Part shown: positions 26,168 to 35,244 of the stretch, piece by piece
How positions within the stretch are numbered: the stretch's first letter is position 1
Layout of the letters: every line of letters starts with the position of its first letter
NCBI GenBank assembly: GCA_943370175.1
Contig: CALRPU020000024.1
Span: forward strand, 24,108-88,107
DNA: 64,000 nucleotides
Direction: 5' to 3'
Source of the DNA: Ideonella_A intermedia_A
GTDB taxonomy: Bacteria > Pseudomonadota > Gammaproteobacteria > Burkholderiales > Burkholderiaceae_C
Notes under the pieces: model-generated
Databases searched by the model: none
What the model was told of the DNA's origin: nothing
The model's input: only the letters and a program-made list of their open reading frames with translations
Made by a program: the position numbers and the translations under genes

Positions 26168-26703
26168 ATGGCGGCTCCTGCCTGGTTGAACTGATCGTCG
26201 AGCGCTTGGCGCACCGCCTCTGGGCTGCGCCCGAAGAGCGGTTGGTGTTCGCGGGCGTCGGCCTGGTAGTGCGCGGCAAAGAAGCCCAGCGCCCGTTCGG
26301 CGGCGTCGCGTGACTGGTCGCCCCGCAGCACCACCGCATCGAAGCCGGTGCGCTGCAGCAGCGGCAGCATGTCCACCAGCACCTCGCCGGTGGCACGAAC
26401 CTCGCCGGCAAAGCGGTGCCGGCGCCGCAGGTCGCGGGCCTGGCTGTAAGCGCGGCCGTCGGTCCATTTGGGAAAGTGCAGTGCCACCAGGCTCAGCCGC
26501 GGCAAGTCGACGGCCAGGTCGGCGATGTCCAGGTCGTTGGCCACGGCGACGCCCACCGGCAGGCCCTGCGGCCAATGCGCACGCACGCCATGCCATTGCT
26601 GCAGGCTGAGCAGCTGATGCGCCGCCGGGGTCAGGGTGACCATGGGGCCGTCGTCACCGCTGACGGTGTGCCATCGGTCGGTCTTCGGGGTGATGAATTG
26701 CAT
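26164..26703 (-). CDS. DUF934 protein, probable sulfite-reduction partner
   Basis: A 179-residue DUF934 protein. This family almost always sits between cysI and cysH in betaproteobacteria and is assumed to assist sulfite reduction; its biochemical role is not established. Visible features are PVGVAVANDLDIADLA, the family-typical FPKWTDGRAYSQAR and a C-terminal QPLFGRSPEAVRQALDDQF. There is no cofactor motif or membrane segment. It starts 14 bases after the cysI stop and overlaps cysH by 4 bases. Confidence 0.85.
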   Translation of the reverse strand: MQFITPKTDRWHTVSGDDGPMVTLTPAAHQLLSLQQWHGVRAHWPQGLPVGVAVANDLDIADLAVDLPRLSLVALHFPKWTDGRAYSQARDLRRRHRFAGEVRATGEVLVDMLPLLQRTGFDAVVLRGDQSRDAAERALGFFAAHYQADAREHQPLFGRSPEAVRQALDDQFNQAGAAI

Positions 26704-26717
26704 GGGTCTGCGCCCTC

Positions 26718-28445
26718 TCAGGCGGTGGGGGCCGTGGTGCGGCGCTGGGCGTTGGCGGCGGCCTTGAACGGGTCCAGGCCGATGCGCTGCACGGTGTGAA
26801 CGAAATGCTCGCCGGCGGTGCGTGCACCCAGGTAGGTGTCGATCACCGCTTCCAGCACGTCAGGCACTTCATCGGCGGCAAACGACGGGCCAATCACCTT
26901 GCCCGGCACCGCGGTGGTGGCCAGCTGCGAACCGTCCGAGCCGCCCAGCGTCACCTGGTACCACTCGCTGCCGTCTTTGTCCACGCCGAGGATGCCGATG
27001 TGGCCGCTGTGGTGGTGGCCGCAGGAGTTGATGCAGCCGCTGATGTGCAGGTCGATGTCGCCGATGTCGTCCAGCAGGGCGATGTCGTTGAAGCGTTCGG
27101 TGATGGCCGCGGCCACTGGCAGGGAGCGGGCGTTGGCCAGCGCGCAGAAGTCGCCGCCTGGGCAGGCGATCATGTCGGTCAGCAGGCCGATGTTCGGGGT
27201 GGCAAAGCCGGCGTCGCGCGCCGCGTTCCACAGGCCGAAGAGGTCGGCTTCGCGCACCCAGGGCAGCACCAGATTCTGGTCGTGGGACACGCGCAGCTCG
27301 CCGTGGCTGTAACGGTCGGCCAGGTCCGCGGCGGTGTCCATCTGGGCATCGTCCACGTCACCCGGTGCCACGCCCGGGCGCTTCAGCGACAGCGTCACCG
27401 CCCGGTGCCCGCTGACTTGATGGGCGTGGGTGTTGCGCTGCAGCCATTTGCTGAAGCCGGCCGGCGCATCGGCGGGCGCCTGCCAGGCCGGACCGGTCGC
27501 GGGCACCAGGCCGGCCGGGCGTTGAAAGCAGGCCGCCACGCGGTCGAACTCGGCCTGCGGGATCAGTTGCGAACCCCCGTCAACGTCGTCTGCCAGGATC
27601 TGCGCGAACTCGGTGGCGACGTCGTCGATGAAGCGCTGGCCTTCGGCCTTCACGAGGATCTTGATCCGCGCCTTGTAGATGTTGTCGCGCCGGCCGTGGC
27701 GGTTGTAGACGCGCACGATGGCTTCGATGAACACCAGGATCTGCTGCCAGGGCACGAAATCGCTGATGCGCGTGGCGATCACCGGCGTGCGGCCCATGCC
27801 ACCGCCCACCAGCACCTCGAAGCCCACCTCGCCTGCCGCGTTGTGTTTCAGGCGCAGGCCGATGTCGTGCCAGGCAATCGCGGCGCGGTCTTCGGTGGCG
27901 CCGGTGATGGCGATCTTGAACTTGCGGGGCAGGAAGGCGAACTCGGGGTGCAGCGTGCTCCACTGCCGCATGATTTCGGCATAGGGTCGCGGGTCGATGG
28001 CCTCGTCGGCGGCGATGCCGGCAAAGCAGTCGCTGGTGATGTTGCGGATGCAGTTGCCGCTGGTCTGGATGCCGTGCATGTCGACCGCGGCCAGCGCGTC
28101 CATCACGTCCGCGCTGGCGGTCAGCGGGATCCAGTTGAATTGCAGGTTCTGGCGGGTGGTGAAGTGGCCGTAGCCGCCCTGACCGGCGAAGGCGCCGGTG
28201 GTCTGGCGGTCGAAGCGCCGGGCGATGTCGGCCAGCGCGCGCAACTGGCGGCTGTTCAGTTCCCCGTAGGGCACGGCCACCCGCAGCATCGGCGCGTGGC
28301 GCTGCACGTACCAGCCGTTTTGCAGGCGCAGCGGGCGAAATTCCTCGTCGGGCAGTTGGCCGTTCAGGTGCCGCTGCAGCTGGTCGCGGTATTGCGCGGC
28401 CCGCTGGTGCACAAAGCGACGGTCGAACTCGGTGTAAACGTACAT
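26718..28445 (-). CDS. cysI: Sulfite reductase hemoprotein
   Basis: This 575-residue cytoplasmic enzyme reduces sulfite to sulfide with six electrons, using siroheme and a 4Fe-4S cluster. The four cluster ligands are visible: C428 and C434 (CPGGDFC), C471 and C475 (GCINSCGHHH). The N-terminal half contains the nitrite/sulfite reductase half-domain with GHFTTRQNLQFNWI, and NCIRNITSDC follows. Homologues without a CysJ flavoprotein take electrons from ferredoxin or unknown donors; no cysJ is in the window, but a ferredoxin and its reductase are encoded just downstream of the operon. It starts 22 bases after the TSUP permease gene. Confidence 0.94.
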   Translation of the reverse strand: MYVYTEFDRRFVHQRAAQYRDQLQRHLNGQLPDEEFRPLRLQNGWYVQRHAPMLRVAVPYGELNSRQLRALADIARRFDRQTTGAFAGQGGYGHFTTRQNLQFNWIPLTASADVMDALAAVDMHGIQTSGNCIRNITSDCFAGIAADEAIDPRPYAEIMRQWSTLHPEFAFLPRKFKIAITGATEDRAAIAWHDIGLRLKHNAAGEVGFEVLVGGGMGRTPVIATRISDFVPWQQILVFIEAIVRVYNRHGRRDNIYKARIKILVKAEGQRFIDDVATEFAQILADDVDGGSQLIPQAEFDRVAACFQRPAGLVPATGPAWQAPADAPAGFSKWLQRNTHAHQVSGHRAVTLSLKRPGVAPGDVDDAQMDTAADLADRYSHGELRVSHDQNLVLPWVREADLFGLWNAARDAGFATPNIGLLTDMIACPGGDFCALANARSLPVAAAITERFNDIALLDDIGDIDLHISGCINSCGHHHSGHIGILGVDKDGSEWYQVTLGGSDGSQLATTAVPGKVIGPSFAADEVPDVLEAVIDTYLGARTAGEHFVHTVQRIGLDPFKAAANAQRRTTAPTA

Positions 28446-28467
28446 GGGGGCGTGGGGTCGGTGGAAC

Positions 28468-29235
28468 TCAGGCGATGACCTTCAGGCCGGCGGTCACCAG
28501 GGAAATGCACAACAGGGTGCGCACCGCCTTTTCAGGCAGGCGCCGGGTCAGCTTGGCACCCATCCAGATGCCGGGGACCGACCCGATCAACAGGGCGCCC
28601 AGCAGCGCCCAGTCCACGTGGCCCAGCGTGGCGTGGCCGATGCCGGCCACCAGGGTCAAGGGCACCGCGTGGGCGATGTCGGTGCCCACGACATGGCGGG
28701 CTTCGAGGCGGGGGTACAGCAGCATGATCAGGGTGGCGCCAATGGCTCCCGCACCGATCGAGCTGAGCGACACCAGCACGCCCAGCACCAAGCCGCACAG
28801 CACGGTCAAGGCGGGCACCTGGGCGCGCGGTATCCAGGCCTCCAGCCGCAGGCCGACCGCGTGCCAGGCCTGACGGTAGGCCACCGTGACGGCGGTCAGC
28901 AGCAGGGCCACACCCAATGCCGTGGTCAGCGTGGCCGACCAGGCTTTGGTGATGCCAGTGGCGTGCATGGTTGCCACCGTGCCGATCGCCGCCGGGATGC
29001 TGCCGGCCAGCAACAGGCCGGTGATGCGCCAGTTCACGTGCCCGGCGTCGTGGTGGGCAATCGATCCTGCCGTCTTGGTCAGGGCGGCAAACCACAGGTC
29101 GGTGCCGATCGCCACAGCAGGGTTGAGCTTGAACACGGACAGCAACAAGGGTGTCATCAGCGAGCCGCCACCCACGCCGGTCATGCCGACGATGGCGCCC
29201 ACGCCAAAGCCACTCAAAATCGCGATCCAGTCCAT
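28468..29235 (-). CDS. TSUP (TauE/SafE) family permease
   Basis: A 255-residue inner-membrane protein with about eight hydrophobic segments and two internal repeats, each with the family glycine-rich loop (GMTGVGGGSLMTPLLL near the N-terminus; SLSSIGAGAIGATLIMLLYP in the second half). TSUP proteins move sulfite, sulfate or organosulfur anions. As the first gene of the cys operon it most likely carries a sulfur anion needed or produced there; direction is unknown. I chose ATG 29235 (MDWIAILSG); an upstream start at 29256 would add 7 residues. A divergent patatin gene begins about 120 bases away, so both promoters share this gap. Confidence 0.88.
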   Translation of the reverse strand: MDWIAILSGFGVGAIVGMTGVGGGSLMTPLLLSVFKLNPAVAIGTDLWFAALTKTAGSIAHHDAGHVNWRITGLLLAGSIPAAIGTVATMHATGITKAWSATLTTALGVALLLTAVTVAYRQAWHAVGLRLEAWIPRAQVPALTVLCGLVLGVLVSLSSIGAGAIGATLIMLLYPRLEARHVVGTDIAHAVPLTLVAGIGHATLGHVDWALLGALLIGSVPGIWMGAKLTRRLPEKAVRTLLCISLVTAGLKVIA

Positions 29236-29354
29236 CGGCCGTCCCAAAGCGCCCACCGGCCGAGCCGGTTGTGGGCAGGTGCGGACTGTAGGAGGCCTTC
29301 ATATGATTGAGAACGACATTGTCGACGTTTGTTTATTCAGTTGAGGCATATCGA

Positions 29355-30335
29355 TTGCCGATCGTTGGGACAGCGCGGCGCTGGTGGTCCACAGCCGCCG
29401 CGGCGGCTTGCCTGGTGCTGACGGCCTGCGGGTCGACACCAGTGACTCGCCCGTCGCCGGCGCTGGTGACGCCACCACCCGCCGGCGCGGCGTCGCCGGT
29501 CGACGTGCCGACCGCCGTCACGGCGCCTGCCACGGTCACGGCCACCCGGCCGCCTCGCATCGGTCTGGCCTTGGGCGGTGGCGCGGCGAGGGGATTTGCG
29601 CACATCGGGGTCATCCAGGTGTTGGAAGAACAGGGCCTGCAGCCGGCGTTGGTGGCAGGCACCTCCGCCGGCAGTCTGGTGGCGGCGCTTTACGCGTCGG
29701 GCATGACGGGTCGGCAGCTGGGCGAGCTGGCCGAGCAGATGGACGAGGCGGCCATCACCGATTGGGCCTACCCGGGCCGCGGGCTGATCCGTGGCGAGCA
29801 ACTGGCTCGGTTCGTGCGCGAGCACACCGGGGGCCGCAGCATCGAGGCGATGAAACTGCCCTTGGGCGTGGTGGCCACCGACCTGGACTCCGGCCAGGCC
29901 ATCTTGTTCCAGCGCGGTGATCCCGGGGTGGCGGTGCGCGCCTCGAGCGCGGTGCCGGCGGTGTTTCAGCCGGTGCGCATCGGCGCCCGGGAGTACGTCG
30001 ACGGGGGCCTGGTGGCGCCGGTGCCGGTGCGGTTTGCCCGCCAGATGGGCGCCGAGCTGGTGCTGGCGGTCGACATCTCTGCCTCGCCCGAGGGCGCGGC
30101 CACCGGCGACCCGATGCGCATGTTGCTGCAGACCTTTGCCATCATGGGCCGCAGCATCAACAACTTCGAATTGCGGGATGCCGACCTCGTCCTGCGCCCC
30201 AAGCTGCCAGGGGTGTCGGGCGCGAATTTCGCTGCACGGAAGCAGGCGATCCAGGCCGGCCGCGACGCCACCCTGGCGCAATTGCCGGCCCTCAAGGCCC
30301 TGATGGTCACGAAGGCCCGGCCGTTGGTTCCCTGA
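29355..30335 (+). CDS. Patatin-like phospholipase lipoprotein (RssA-like)
   Basis: A 326-residue Ser-Asp hydrolase of the patatin family. It has the oxyanion loop GGGAARG at 74-80, the nucleophile S104 in GTSAG, and the Asp of the dyad at D216 in DGG. The N-terminus is a lipoprotein signal (RRWW, then a hydrophobic run, lipobox LTAC with lipidated C25), followed by a Pro/Thr-rich spacer, so it is anchored to a membrane. I chose the TTG at 29355 because TGAGG lies 8 bases upstream; a TTG at 29307 would put extra residues before the signal peptide. Substrate unknown; related proteins hydrolyse phospholipids. Confidence 0.85.
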   Translation: MPIVGTARRWWSTAAAAACLVLTACGSTPVTRPSPALVTPPPAGAASPVDVPTAVTAPATVTATRPPRIGLALGGGAARGFAHIGVIQVLEEQGLQPALVAGTSAGSLVAALYASGMTGRQLGELAEQMDEAAITDWAYPGRGLIRGEQLARFVREHTGGRSIEAMKLPLGVVATDLDSGQAILFQRGDPGVAVRASSAVPAVFQPVRIGAREYVDGGLVAPVPVRFARQMGAELVLAVDISASPEGAATGDPMRMLLQTFAIMGRSINNFELRDADLVLRPKLPGVSGANFAARKQAIQAGRDATLAQLPALKALMVTKARPLVP

Positions 30336-30343
30336 CATGAAAA

Positions 30344-30365
30344 AGCCCGGCGCGAACGCCGGGCT
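30344..30365 (-). terminator. GC-rich hairpin, likely terminator
   Basis: A 9-bp stem AGCCCGGCG/CGCCGGGCT with loop CGAA. On the minus strand it is followed by TTTTTCATG, a usable T-tract; on the plus strand the T-tract is missing. It begins 9 bases after the patatin stop, so a weak bidirectional role is possible. Confidence 0.5.
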
Positions 30366-30529
30366 GAAAACCCGTTGAAGTCATCGCGGGGTACCGAGGA
30401 GCCAAATAACCAAAGGTGCCTGCAAGCAGCGCTCACAGGACCGGATAGACAAGCCGGTCGGTGGAAAGTTCGACGCTCAACATAAATTTACGGGGCGTCG
30501 CCAACCGCTGCGGCGTCTTGCCCATGCAA

Positions 30530-30553
30530 AACGGCCCACCGAAGTGGGCCGTT
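30530..30553 (-). terminator. Rho-independent terminator of the phasin gene
   Basis: A 10-bp perfect stem AACGGCCCAC/GTGGGCCGTT with a 4-base loop, followed on the minus strand by TTTTGC. It lies 57 bases after the phasin stop. Confidence 0.75.
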
Positions 30554-30610
30554 CATCCTGCTTCAAGGGCAGGTCGGGATCAGGCGTTGCCCGTCCCGCC
30601 GCGGGCTGGA

Positions 30611-31168
30611 TCAGGCCGCGCGCTTGGTGGCTTGCTTGGTCGCGACTTGCGTGGCCTTGACCGCGCTGGAGGTCAGCGTCTGGAAGTTGGCTTCGGCGAC
30701 TTCAGCGGCTTGCTTGGCGGCCTTGTTGACCGTTTCGTAGGCGTTGTTGGCCGCGGCCACCGCCGACTTCACCAGGGCGACTGCGTTTTCGCTGCCGGCC
30801 GGGGCGTTCTTGACGGCGTTGTCCACCACGGCCATGAACTTCTTCTGCGAGTCCGTGGCGGTGGCTTCCACGACCTTGGCCACTTCGGCGTTGGTCGCCG
30901 CGGCGATGTCGTACAAGTGACGGCTGTAGGCGGCGGCCTTTTCGGCGGCCGGTTGCAGCAGGCCGGCTTGCAGGGCCATCAGCTCTTGCGCGTCCTTGAC
31001 CGACAGGGCGGCCTTGGTGGTTTCGGCGACTTCGCCCATGGCGGTCTTGGCGACCTGCAGGTTCAGCTCAACCAGCTTTTCAACGCCTTCGAAGGCCTTG
31101 CCGGTCAGACCGAAGAGGGTTTCAACGTTGGCCTTGTGGGCGGCGAGGATTTGCTCGGGAGTCATCAT
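30611..31168 (-). CDS. phaP: Phasin, PHA-granule surface protein
   Basis: A 185-residue amphipathic, Ala- and Lys-rich helical protein of the Phasin_2 family. It coats polyhydroxyalkanoate storage granules. Typical features are the start MMTPEQILAAHKANVETLFGL, the absence of Cys and Trp, and the basic tail QVATKQATKRAA. AGGAG stands before the ATG. It is a single-gene unit with a good promoter and its own terminator. Palindromes flanking the promoter resemble binding sites of PhaR, the repressor that releases phasin genes when granules form. Confidence 0.92.
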   Translation of the reverse strand: MMTPEQILAAHKANVETLFGLTGKAFEGVEKLVELNLQVAKTAMGEVAETTKAALSVKDAQELMALQAGLLQPAAEKAAAYSRHLYDIAAATNAEVAKVVEATATDSQKKFMAVVDNAVKNAPAGSENAVALVKSAVAAANNAYETVNKAAKQAAEVAEANFQTLTSSAVKATQVATKQATKRAA

Positions 31169-31223
31169 GGTCTATCTCCTGTGAGGGTGGGTCAGTGCGC
31201 GACAACCGCCGCGTGGCGCAGTT

Positions 31224-31299
31224 TTGTTGCACTGCACCATGAGCCGGAGTATACGGACTCTCGCCGGCAGATCAAGCACTTTTTGCTGCGCTGCAACAA
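31224..31299 (-). promoter_or_regulatory. Phasin promoter with two PhaR-like sites
   Basis: On the minus strand TTGATC (plus 31270-31275) and TATACT (31248-31253) form a sigma-70 promoter with a 16-base spacer. TGC-rich partial palindromes flank it: TTGCTGCGCTGCAACAA at 31283-31299 and TTGTTGCACTGCACCA at 31224-31239. PhaR regulators are known to bind TGC/GCA-rich inverted repeats at phaP promoters, so control by PhaR is a good inference. Confidence 0.65.
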
Positions 31300-31394
31300 T
31301 TTGATGCGACTGGATCGGTTCGCGCCCGTTTGAACGGCGCGGGCGGCATCCCCGGGTTCGCGCGCGCTGGCGGGGCCCTCGGCACAATGGCCAC

Positions 31395-32336
31395 GTGATT
31401 GCCTACACCTCCGACCACTTTGTGCTGCCCCTGCCCGCCGGCCACCGGTTCCCGATGGGCAAGTACCAGATGTTGCGCGAGCAGGCGCAGCAGGCGCTGC
31501 CTGGCGTGACTTTGCGCGAAGCGCCGGTGGCGACCGAGGGCGAGCTGGCGCTGGCGCACACGCCGCGCTACATCATGGCGGTGCTGGAGGGCCTGCTGAG
31601 CGCCTCGGAACAGCGCGAGATCGGCTTTCCCTGGTCGCAGCGCATGGTCGAGCGGTCGCGGCGCTCGGTGGGCGCGACCATCGCCGCCGCCCGGACCGCG
31701 CTGCACGACGGTGTGGCGGCCAACCTGGCGGGCGGCACCCACCACGCCAGCGCCGACCGCGGTGGTGGTTACTGCGTCTTCAACGACGTCGCGGTCGCGG
31801 CGCGCCTGATGCAGGCCGAGTGGCACCGACTGCACCGGCGGTTGTTGCGGGTGGCGGTGGTCGACCTCGACGTGCACCAGGGCAATGGCACCGCCGCGAT
31901 CTTCCGAGACGACGAGACGGTGTTCACGCTGTCGGTCCATGGCGAAAAGAACTTTCCGTTCCGCAAGGAGCCCAGCGACCTCGACGTTGACCTGCCCGAC
32001 GGCTGCGCCGACGAGCCCTACCTGGCCGCCGTGGACGCTGCGCTGGACGAACTTTGGCGCCGGCATGGCGACGCCCCGCCCGGCCTGATCTTCTATTTGG
32101 CGGGCGCCGATCCCCACGAAGGCGACCGCCTGGGCCGACTGAAGGTGACGGCCCAGGGCCTGGCCGAGCGCGACCAGCGTGTCTTGGCGGCCGCTCGCGA
32201 GCGTGGCATCCCGGTGGCGCTGTCGATGGCCGGTGGCTACGGGCGCAAGCTCGACGACACGGTGGCGATCCAGCTGGAGACCCTGCGGGCCGCGCTCGAC
32301 AGCTTTCACCTTTGGCGCGCTCGCTCGCCGGGCTGA
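31395..32336 (+). CDS. Histone deacetylase-family zinc amidohydrolase
   Basis: A 313-residue zinc-dependent deacetylase of the HDAC/acetylpolyamine amidohydrolase family. The general-base pair is H116-H117 in GGTHHAS. The zinc ligands are the Asp and His of DLDVHQGNGT and a later Asp in LAGADPHEGD. The active-site region GGYCVFND is also present. The bacterial substrate is unknown; acetylated polyamines or small amides are typical. The gene begins with GTG at 31395, divergent from the phasin gene. No linked acetylation gene is seen. Confidence 0.9.
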   Translation: MIAYTSDHFVLPLPAGHRFPMGKYQMLREQAQQALPGVTLREAPVATEGELALAHTPRYIMAVLEGLLSASEQREIGFPWSQRMVERSRRSVGATIAAARTALHDGVAANLAGGTHHASADRGGGYCVFNDVAVAARLMQAEWHRLHRRLLRVAVVDLDVHQGNGTAAIFRDDETVFTLSVHGEKNFPFRKEPSDLDVDLPDGCADEPYLAAVDAALDELWRRHGDAPPGLIFYLAGADPHEGDRLGRLKVTAQGLAERDQRVLAAARERGIPVALSMAGGYGRKLDDTVAIQLETLRAALDSFHLWRARSPG

Positions 32337-32487
32337 TCGCGCCTTGGAGCGACCGCCAGGCGGCGATGTCGCGCCCACCCCGCGCGCACCGGCGGCGCCC
32401 CGCAGCGGCTCAGACCGCTCCCCATTGGTGTATGCCCGCGTCGGCGCCACGCTGCAGTGTCCTGGTGGCAATGGAACAATGCGAGGC

Positions 32488-32958
32488 ATGAACACCCCGT
32501 CGAACCAGACCGAGGCCGCCGCGCCGCCGGCGCGGGCCGCCGCCGAGCCCCGCAGCGCCTACCCCAGCTTTCGGCGCATCACCACGCGCTGGATGGACAA
32601 CGACGCCTACGGGCACCTGAACAACGTCGTCTACTTCAGCCTGTTCGACACGGTGGTCAACGAGACCTTGATCGACGCCGGCGTCCTCGACATCCACCAT
32701 GGCGAGGTGATCGGTCTGGTGGTCGAAAACCATTGCAACTACTTCGCGTCGATCCAGTTTCCCCAGAAGGTGGACGCGGGGCTGCGTGTGGCGCGCCTGG
32801 GCAGCTCCAGCGTGCGCTACGAAATCGGGCTGTTCGCCGAGGGCGAGCCCTTGACCGCGGCCAAAGGCCACTTTGTGCACGTGTATGTCGACCGGCACAC
32901 CCGTCGCCCCGCGCCGCTGCCCGATGCCCTGCAGCGCGTGCTGCGAGGCCTGCGTTGA
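32488..32958 (+). CDS. Hotdog-fold acyl-CoA thioesterase
   Basis: A 156-residue thioesterase of the 4-hydroxybenzoyl-CoA thioesterase/YbgC type. The signature TRWMDNDAYGHLNNVVYFSLFD contains the catalytic Asp (equivalent of Asp17) and the helix start HLNN. The frame is open upstream, but residues before MNTPSNQT are shadow coding of the HDAC gene. An ATG at 32479 (three residues longer) is equally possible. The N-terminal 30 residues are Ala/Pro-rich and probably disordered. It lies between the deacetylase and nitroreductase genes on the same strand; substrate unknown. Confidence 0.85.
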   Translation: MNTPSNQTEAAAPPARAAAEPRSAYPSFRRITTRWMDNDAYGHLNNVVYFSLFDTVVNETLIDAGVLDIHHGEVIGLVVENHCNYFASIQFPQKVDAGLRVARLGSSSVRYEIGLFAEGEPLTAAKGHFVHVYVDRHTRRPAPLPDALQRVLRGLR

Positions 32959-32991
32959 TTCACCCACCCACCTCTTGATCCGGAGCCAGAC

Positions 32992-33741
32992 TTGTCCGCC
33001 TCGAACGACACCAGCCGCCCACCGATGCCCGCCGACCGCCTGCACCAGCCCACCGCGGCCGAAACGGCCGTGGTCGACGCGGCGATCACCACCCGTTTTT
33101 CGGCGCGTGCCTTCTTGCCGCAGGCCGTGCCCCAGGCGCTGATCGAGGACATCCTGAGCGTGGCCGCGCGCGCGCCGTCGGGCAGCAACACCCAGCCCTG
33201 GAAGGTTCACGTGCTGGAGGGCGAGTCACTGAATGCCCTGCGTGCGCGCCTGCTGGCGGCGTTTGACGACCCCGCCGTGGCCGCCACCCACACCGAGGAG
33301 TACGCCTACTACCCGCTGGAATGGCGCTCACCTTTCGTCGACCGCCGCCGCAAGGTGGGCTGGGACCTGTACGGCCTGGTCGGCATCGGCAAGGCCGACA
33401 AGGCCCGCATGCACCGCCAGCATGGGCGCAACTATGAGTTCTTCGACGCGCCGGTCGGCCTGATGTTCACCATCGACCGCGTCATGCAGCAAGGCAGCTG
33501 GCTCGACTACGGCATGTTCCTGCAAACGATCATGATCGCCGCACGTGCCCGCGGTCTGCACACCTGCCCGCAGGCAGCGTTCACGCCCTTCCACCGCATC
33601 ATCCTCGACCACCTGAAGTCGCCTGCCAACGAGATGTTGGTGTGCGGCATGTCGCTGGGCTACCTGGACCCGGACGCGATCGAGAACACGCTGGTCACCG
33701 AGCGTGACCCGGTGTCGGGCTTCACCACCTTCCACCGATGA
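32992..33741 (+). CDS. Nitroreductase-family flavoprotein
   Basis: A 249-residue FMN-dependent oxidoreductase of the nitroreductase superfamily. Family marks are TRFSARAFLPQAVP, the FMN-binding ARAPSGSNTQPWKVHV, and the C-terminal GMSLGYLDPD. Substrates range from nitroaromatics to quinones, and nothing here narrows this. I chose the TTG at 32992 since GGAG stands 7 bases before it; a later ATG at 33025 would be 11 residues shorter. Its stop overlaps the antiporter start (ATGA), so the two are co-translated. Confidence 0.9.
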   Translation: MSASNDTSRPPMPADRLHQPTAAETAVVDAAITTRFSARAFLPQAVPQALIEDILSVAARAPSGSNTQPWKVHVLEGESLNALRARLLAAFDDPAVAATHTEEYAYYPLEWRSPFVDRRRKVGWDLYGLVGIGKADKARMHRQHGRNYEFFDAPVGLMFTIDRVMQQGSWLDYGMFLQTIMIAARARGLHTCPQAAFTPFHRIILDHLKSPANEMLVCGMSLGYLDPDAIENTLVTERDPVSGFTTFHR

Positions 33742-35198
33742 CGCCGGGTCAATGGGTCATCCAGGTTGCGGGCCAGTCACCCGGTCGCCTGAGTCGCCGG
33801 CTGGCCGCCGCGGTCGCGTCAAGCCTGGCCGTGCTGCCGGGCGTGGGGCAGGCGGCCGAGCTGGATGGCGGTGCGCTTGCGGCCTGGTGGGGCGTGCCTT
33901 TCGCCGGGGTCTTGCTGTCCATCGCCTTGATGCCGCTGCTGGCGCCGGCGCTCTGGCATCACCACTACGGCAAGATCGTTGCCGCCTGGGCCGCGGCCTT
34001 TCTGGTTCCGTTCGCGCTGGTGCATGGCCCGGCGGTCGCCAGCGCCGGCCTGCTGCACGCGTTGCTGGCCGAGTACATCCCCTTCATCGTGCTGGTGGGC
34101 AGCCTTTACGTGGTGGCCGGCGGCATTTACCTGCGCGGCAACCTGCATGGCAGCCCGGCGCTGAACACCGGCCTGCTCGCCGCAGGCGCGTTGCTGGCCA
34201 GCGTGATGGGCACGACGGGTGCGTCCATGCTGCTCATCCGGCCGCTGATTCGCGCCAACGACAACCGCCGCAGCGTGGCCCATGTGGTCGTGTTCTTCAT
34301 CTTCATCGTCTCCAACGCCGGCGGTTCGTTGACGCCTCTGGGCGACCCGCCGCTCTTCCTCGGCTTCCTGAAGGGCGTGGACTTCTTCTGGACCCTGCAG
34401 CACCTGCTGCCGGAGACCTTGTTTCTGGTGGGCAGCCTGCTCGCGATCTTTTTCCTGCTGGACCGCCACCACTACCGCAAAGAGGGCGTCGAGCGGGTCG
34501 ACCCGACGCCCGACACCCCACGCGTTGGTTTCGATGGTCGGATCAACTTCGTGCTGCTGGCGGGCATGGTCGGCCTGGTGTTGATGAGCGGCCTGTGGAA
34601 GTCGGGCGTGGCTTTCGAGCTGGCCGGCACCGCCGTGCCGTGGAGCAGCCTGTGGCGCGACCTCGGCCTGCTGACGCTGGCAGCCGTCTCTCTGCGCCTG
34701 GCGCCCCAGGGACCGCGCGAGGCCAACCAGTTCAGCTGGGGCCCCATCGTTGAGGTGGCCAAGCTGTTTGCCGCGATTTTCCTGACCATCATCCCAGTGA
34801 TCGCGATGCTGCGCGCGGGCATCGGCGGCCCGTTTGGTGCCGTGGTCGCGGCCGTCACGGGACCGGACGGCCAACCCATCCCGATGATGTACTTCTGGGC
34901 CAGTGGCCTGCTGTCGTCGTTTCTCGACAACGCGCCGACCTACCTGGTCTTCTTCAACACCGCCGGCGGCGACCCGCAAGTGCTGATGACCACCCTCGCC
35001 GGCACGCTGGCTGCCATCTCGGCCGGCTCGGTGTTCATGGGCGCCAACACTTACATCGGCAACGCGCCCAACCTGATGGTCAAGGCCATCGCCGAAGACC
35101 GCGGTGTCCGCATGCCCAGCTTCTTCGGCTACATGGGCTGGTCCATGGCCGTGCTGGTGCCGCTGTTCGGCGTGATGACGCTGATCTGGTTCCGGTGA
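33738..35198 (+). CDS. NhaD-type sodium/proton antiporter
   Basis: A 486-residue integral membrane protein with about 11-12 hydrophobic segments after a leading signal-like segment ending GVGQAAE. Family motifs are SNAGGSLTPLGDPPLFLGFLKG near residues 195-215 and, in the second half, FLDNAPTYLVFFN and MGANTYIGNAPNLMVKAIAE. NhaD-like proteins exchange Na+ or Li+ for protons and keep pH and sodium balance. It overlaps the nitroreductase gene by 4 bases. The ion specificity is inferred from the family. Confidence 0.87.
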   Translation: MTPGQWVIQVAGQSPGRLSRRLAAAVASSLAVLPGVGQAAELDGGALAAWWGVPFAGVLLSIALMPLLAPALWHHHYGKIVAAWAAAFLVPFALVHGPAVASAGLLHALLAEYIPFIVLVGSLYVVAGGIYLRGNLHGSPALNTGLLAAGALLASVMGTTGASMLLIRPLIRANDNRRSVAHVVVFFIFIVSNAGGSLTPLGDPPLFLGFLKGVDFFWTLQHLLPETLFLVGSLLAIFFLLDRHHYRKEGVERVDPTPDTPRVGFDGRINFVLLAGMVGLVLMSGLWKSGVAFELAGTAVPWSSLWRDLGLLTLAAVSLRLAPQGPREANQFSWGPIVEVAKLFAAIFLTIIPVIAMLRAGIGGPFGAVVAAVTGPDGQPIPMMYFWASGLLSSFLDNAPTYLVFFNTAGGDPQVLMTTLAGTLAAISAGSVFMGANTYIGNAPNLMVKAIAEDRGVRMPSFFGYMGWSMAVLVPLFGVMTLIWFR

Positions 35199-35244
35199 GG
35201 CAAGCGGCCAAGGTGCAACCCAAGCTCAACAACCCAAGGACAAG

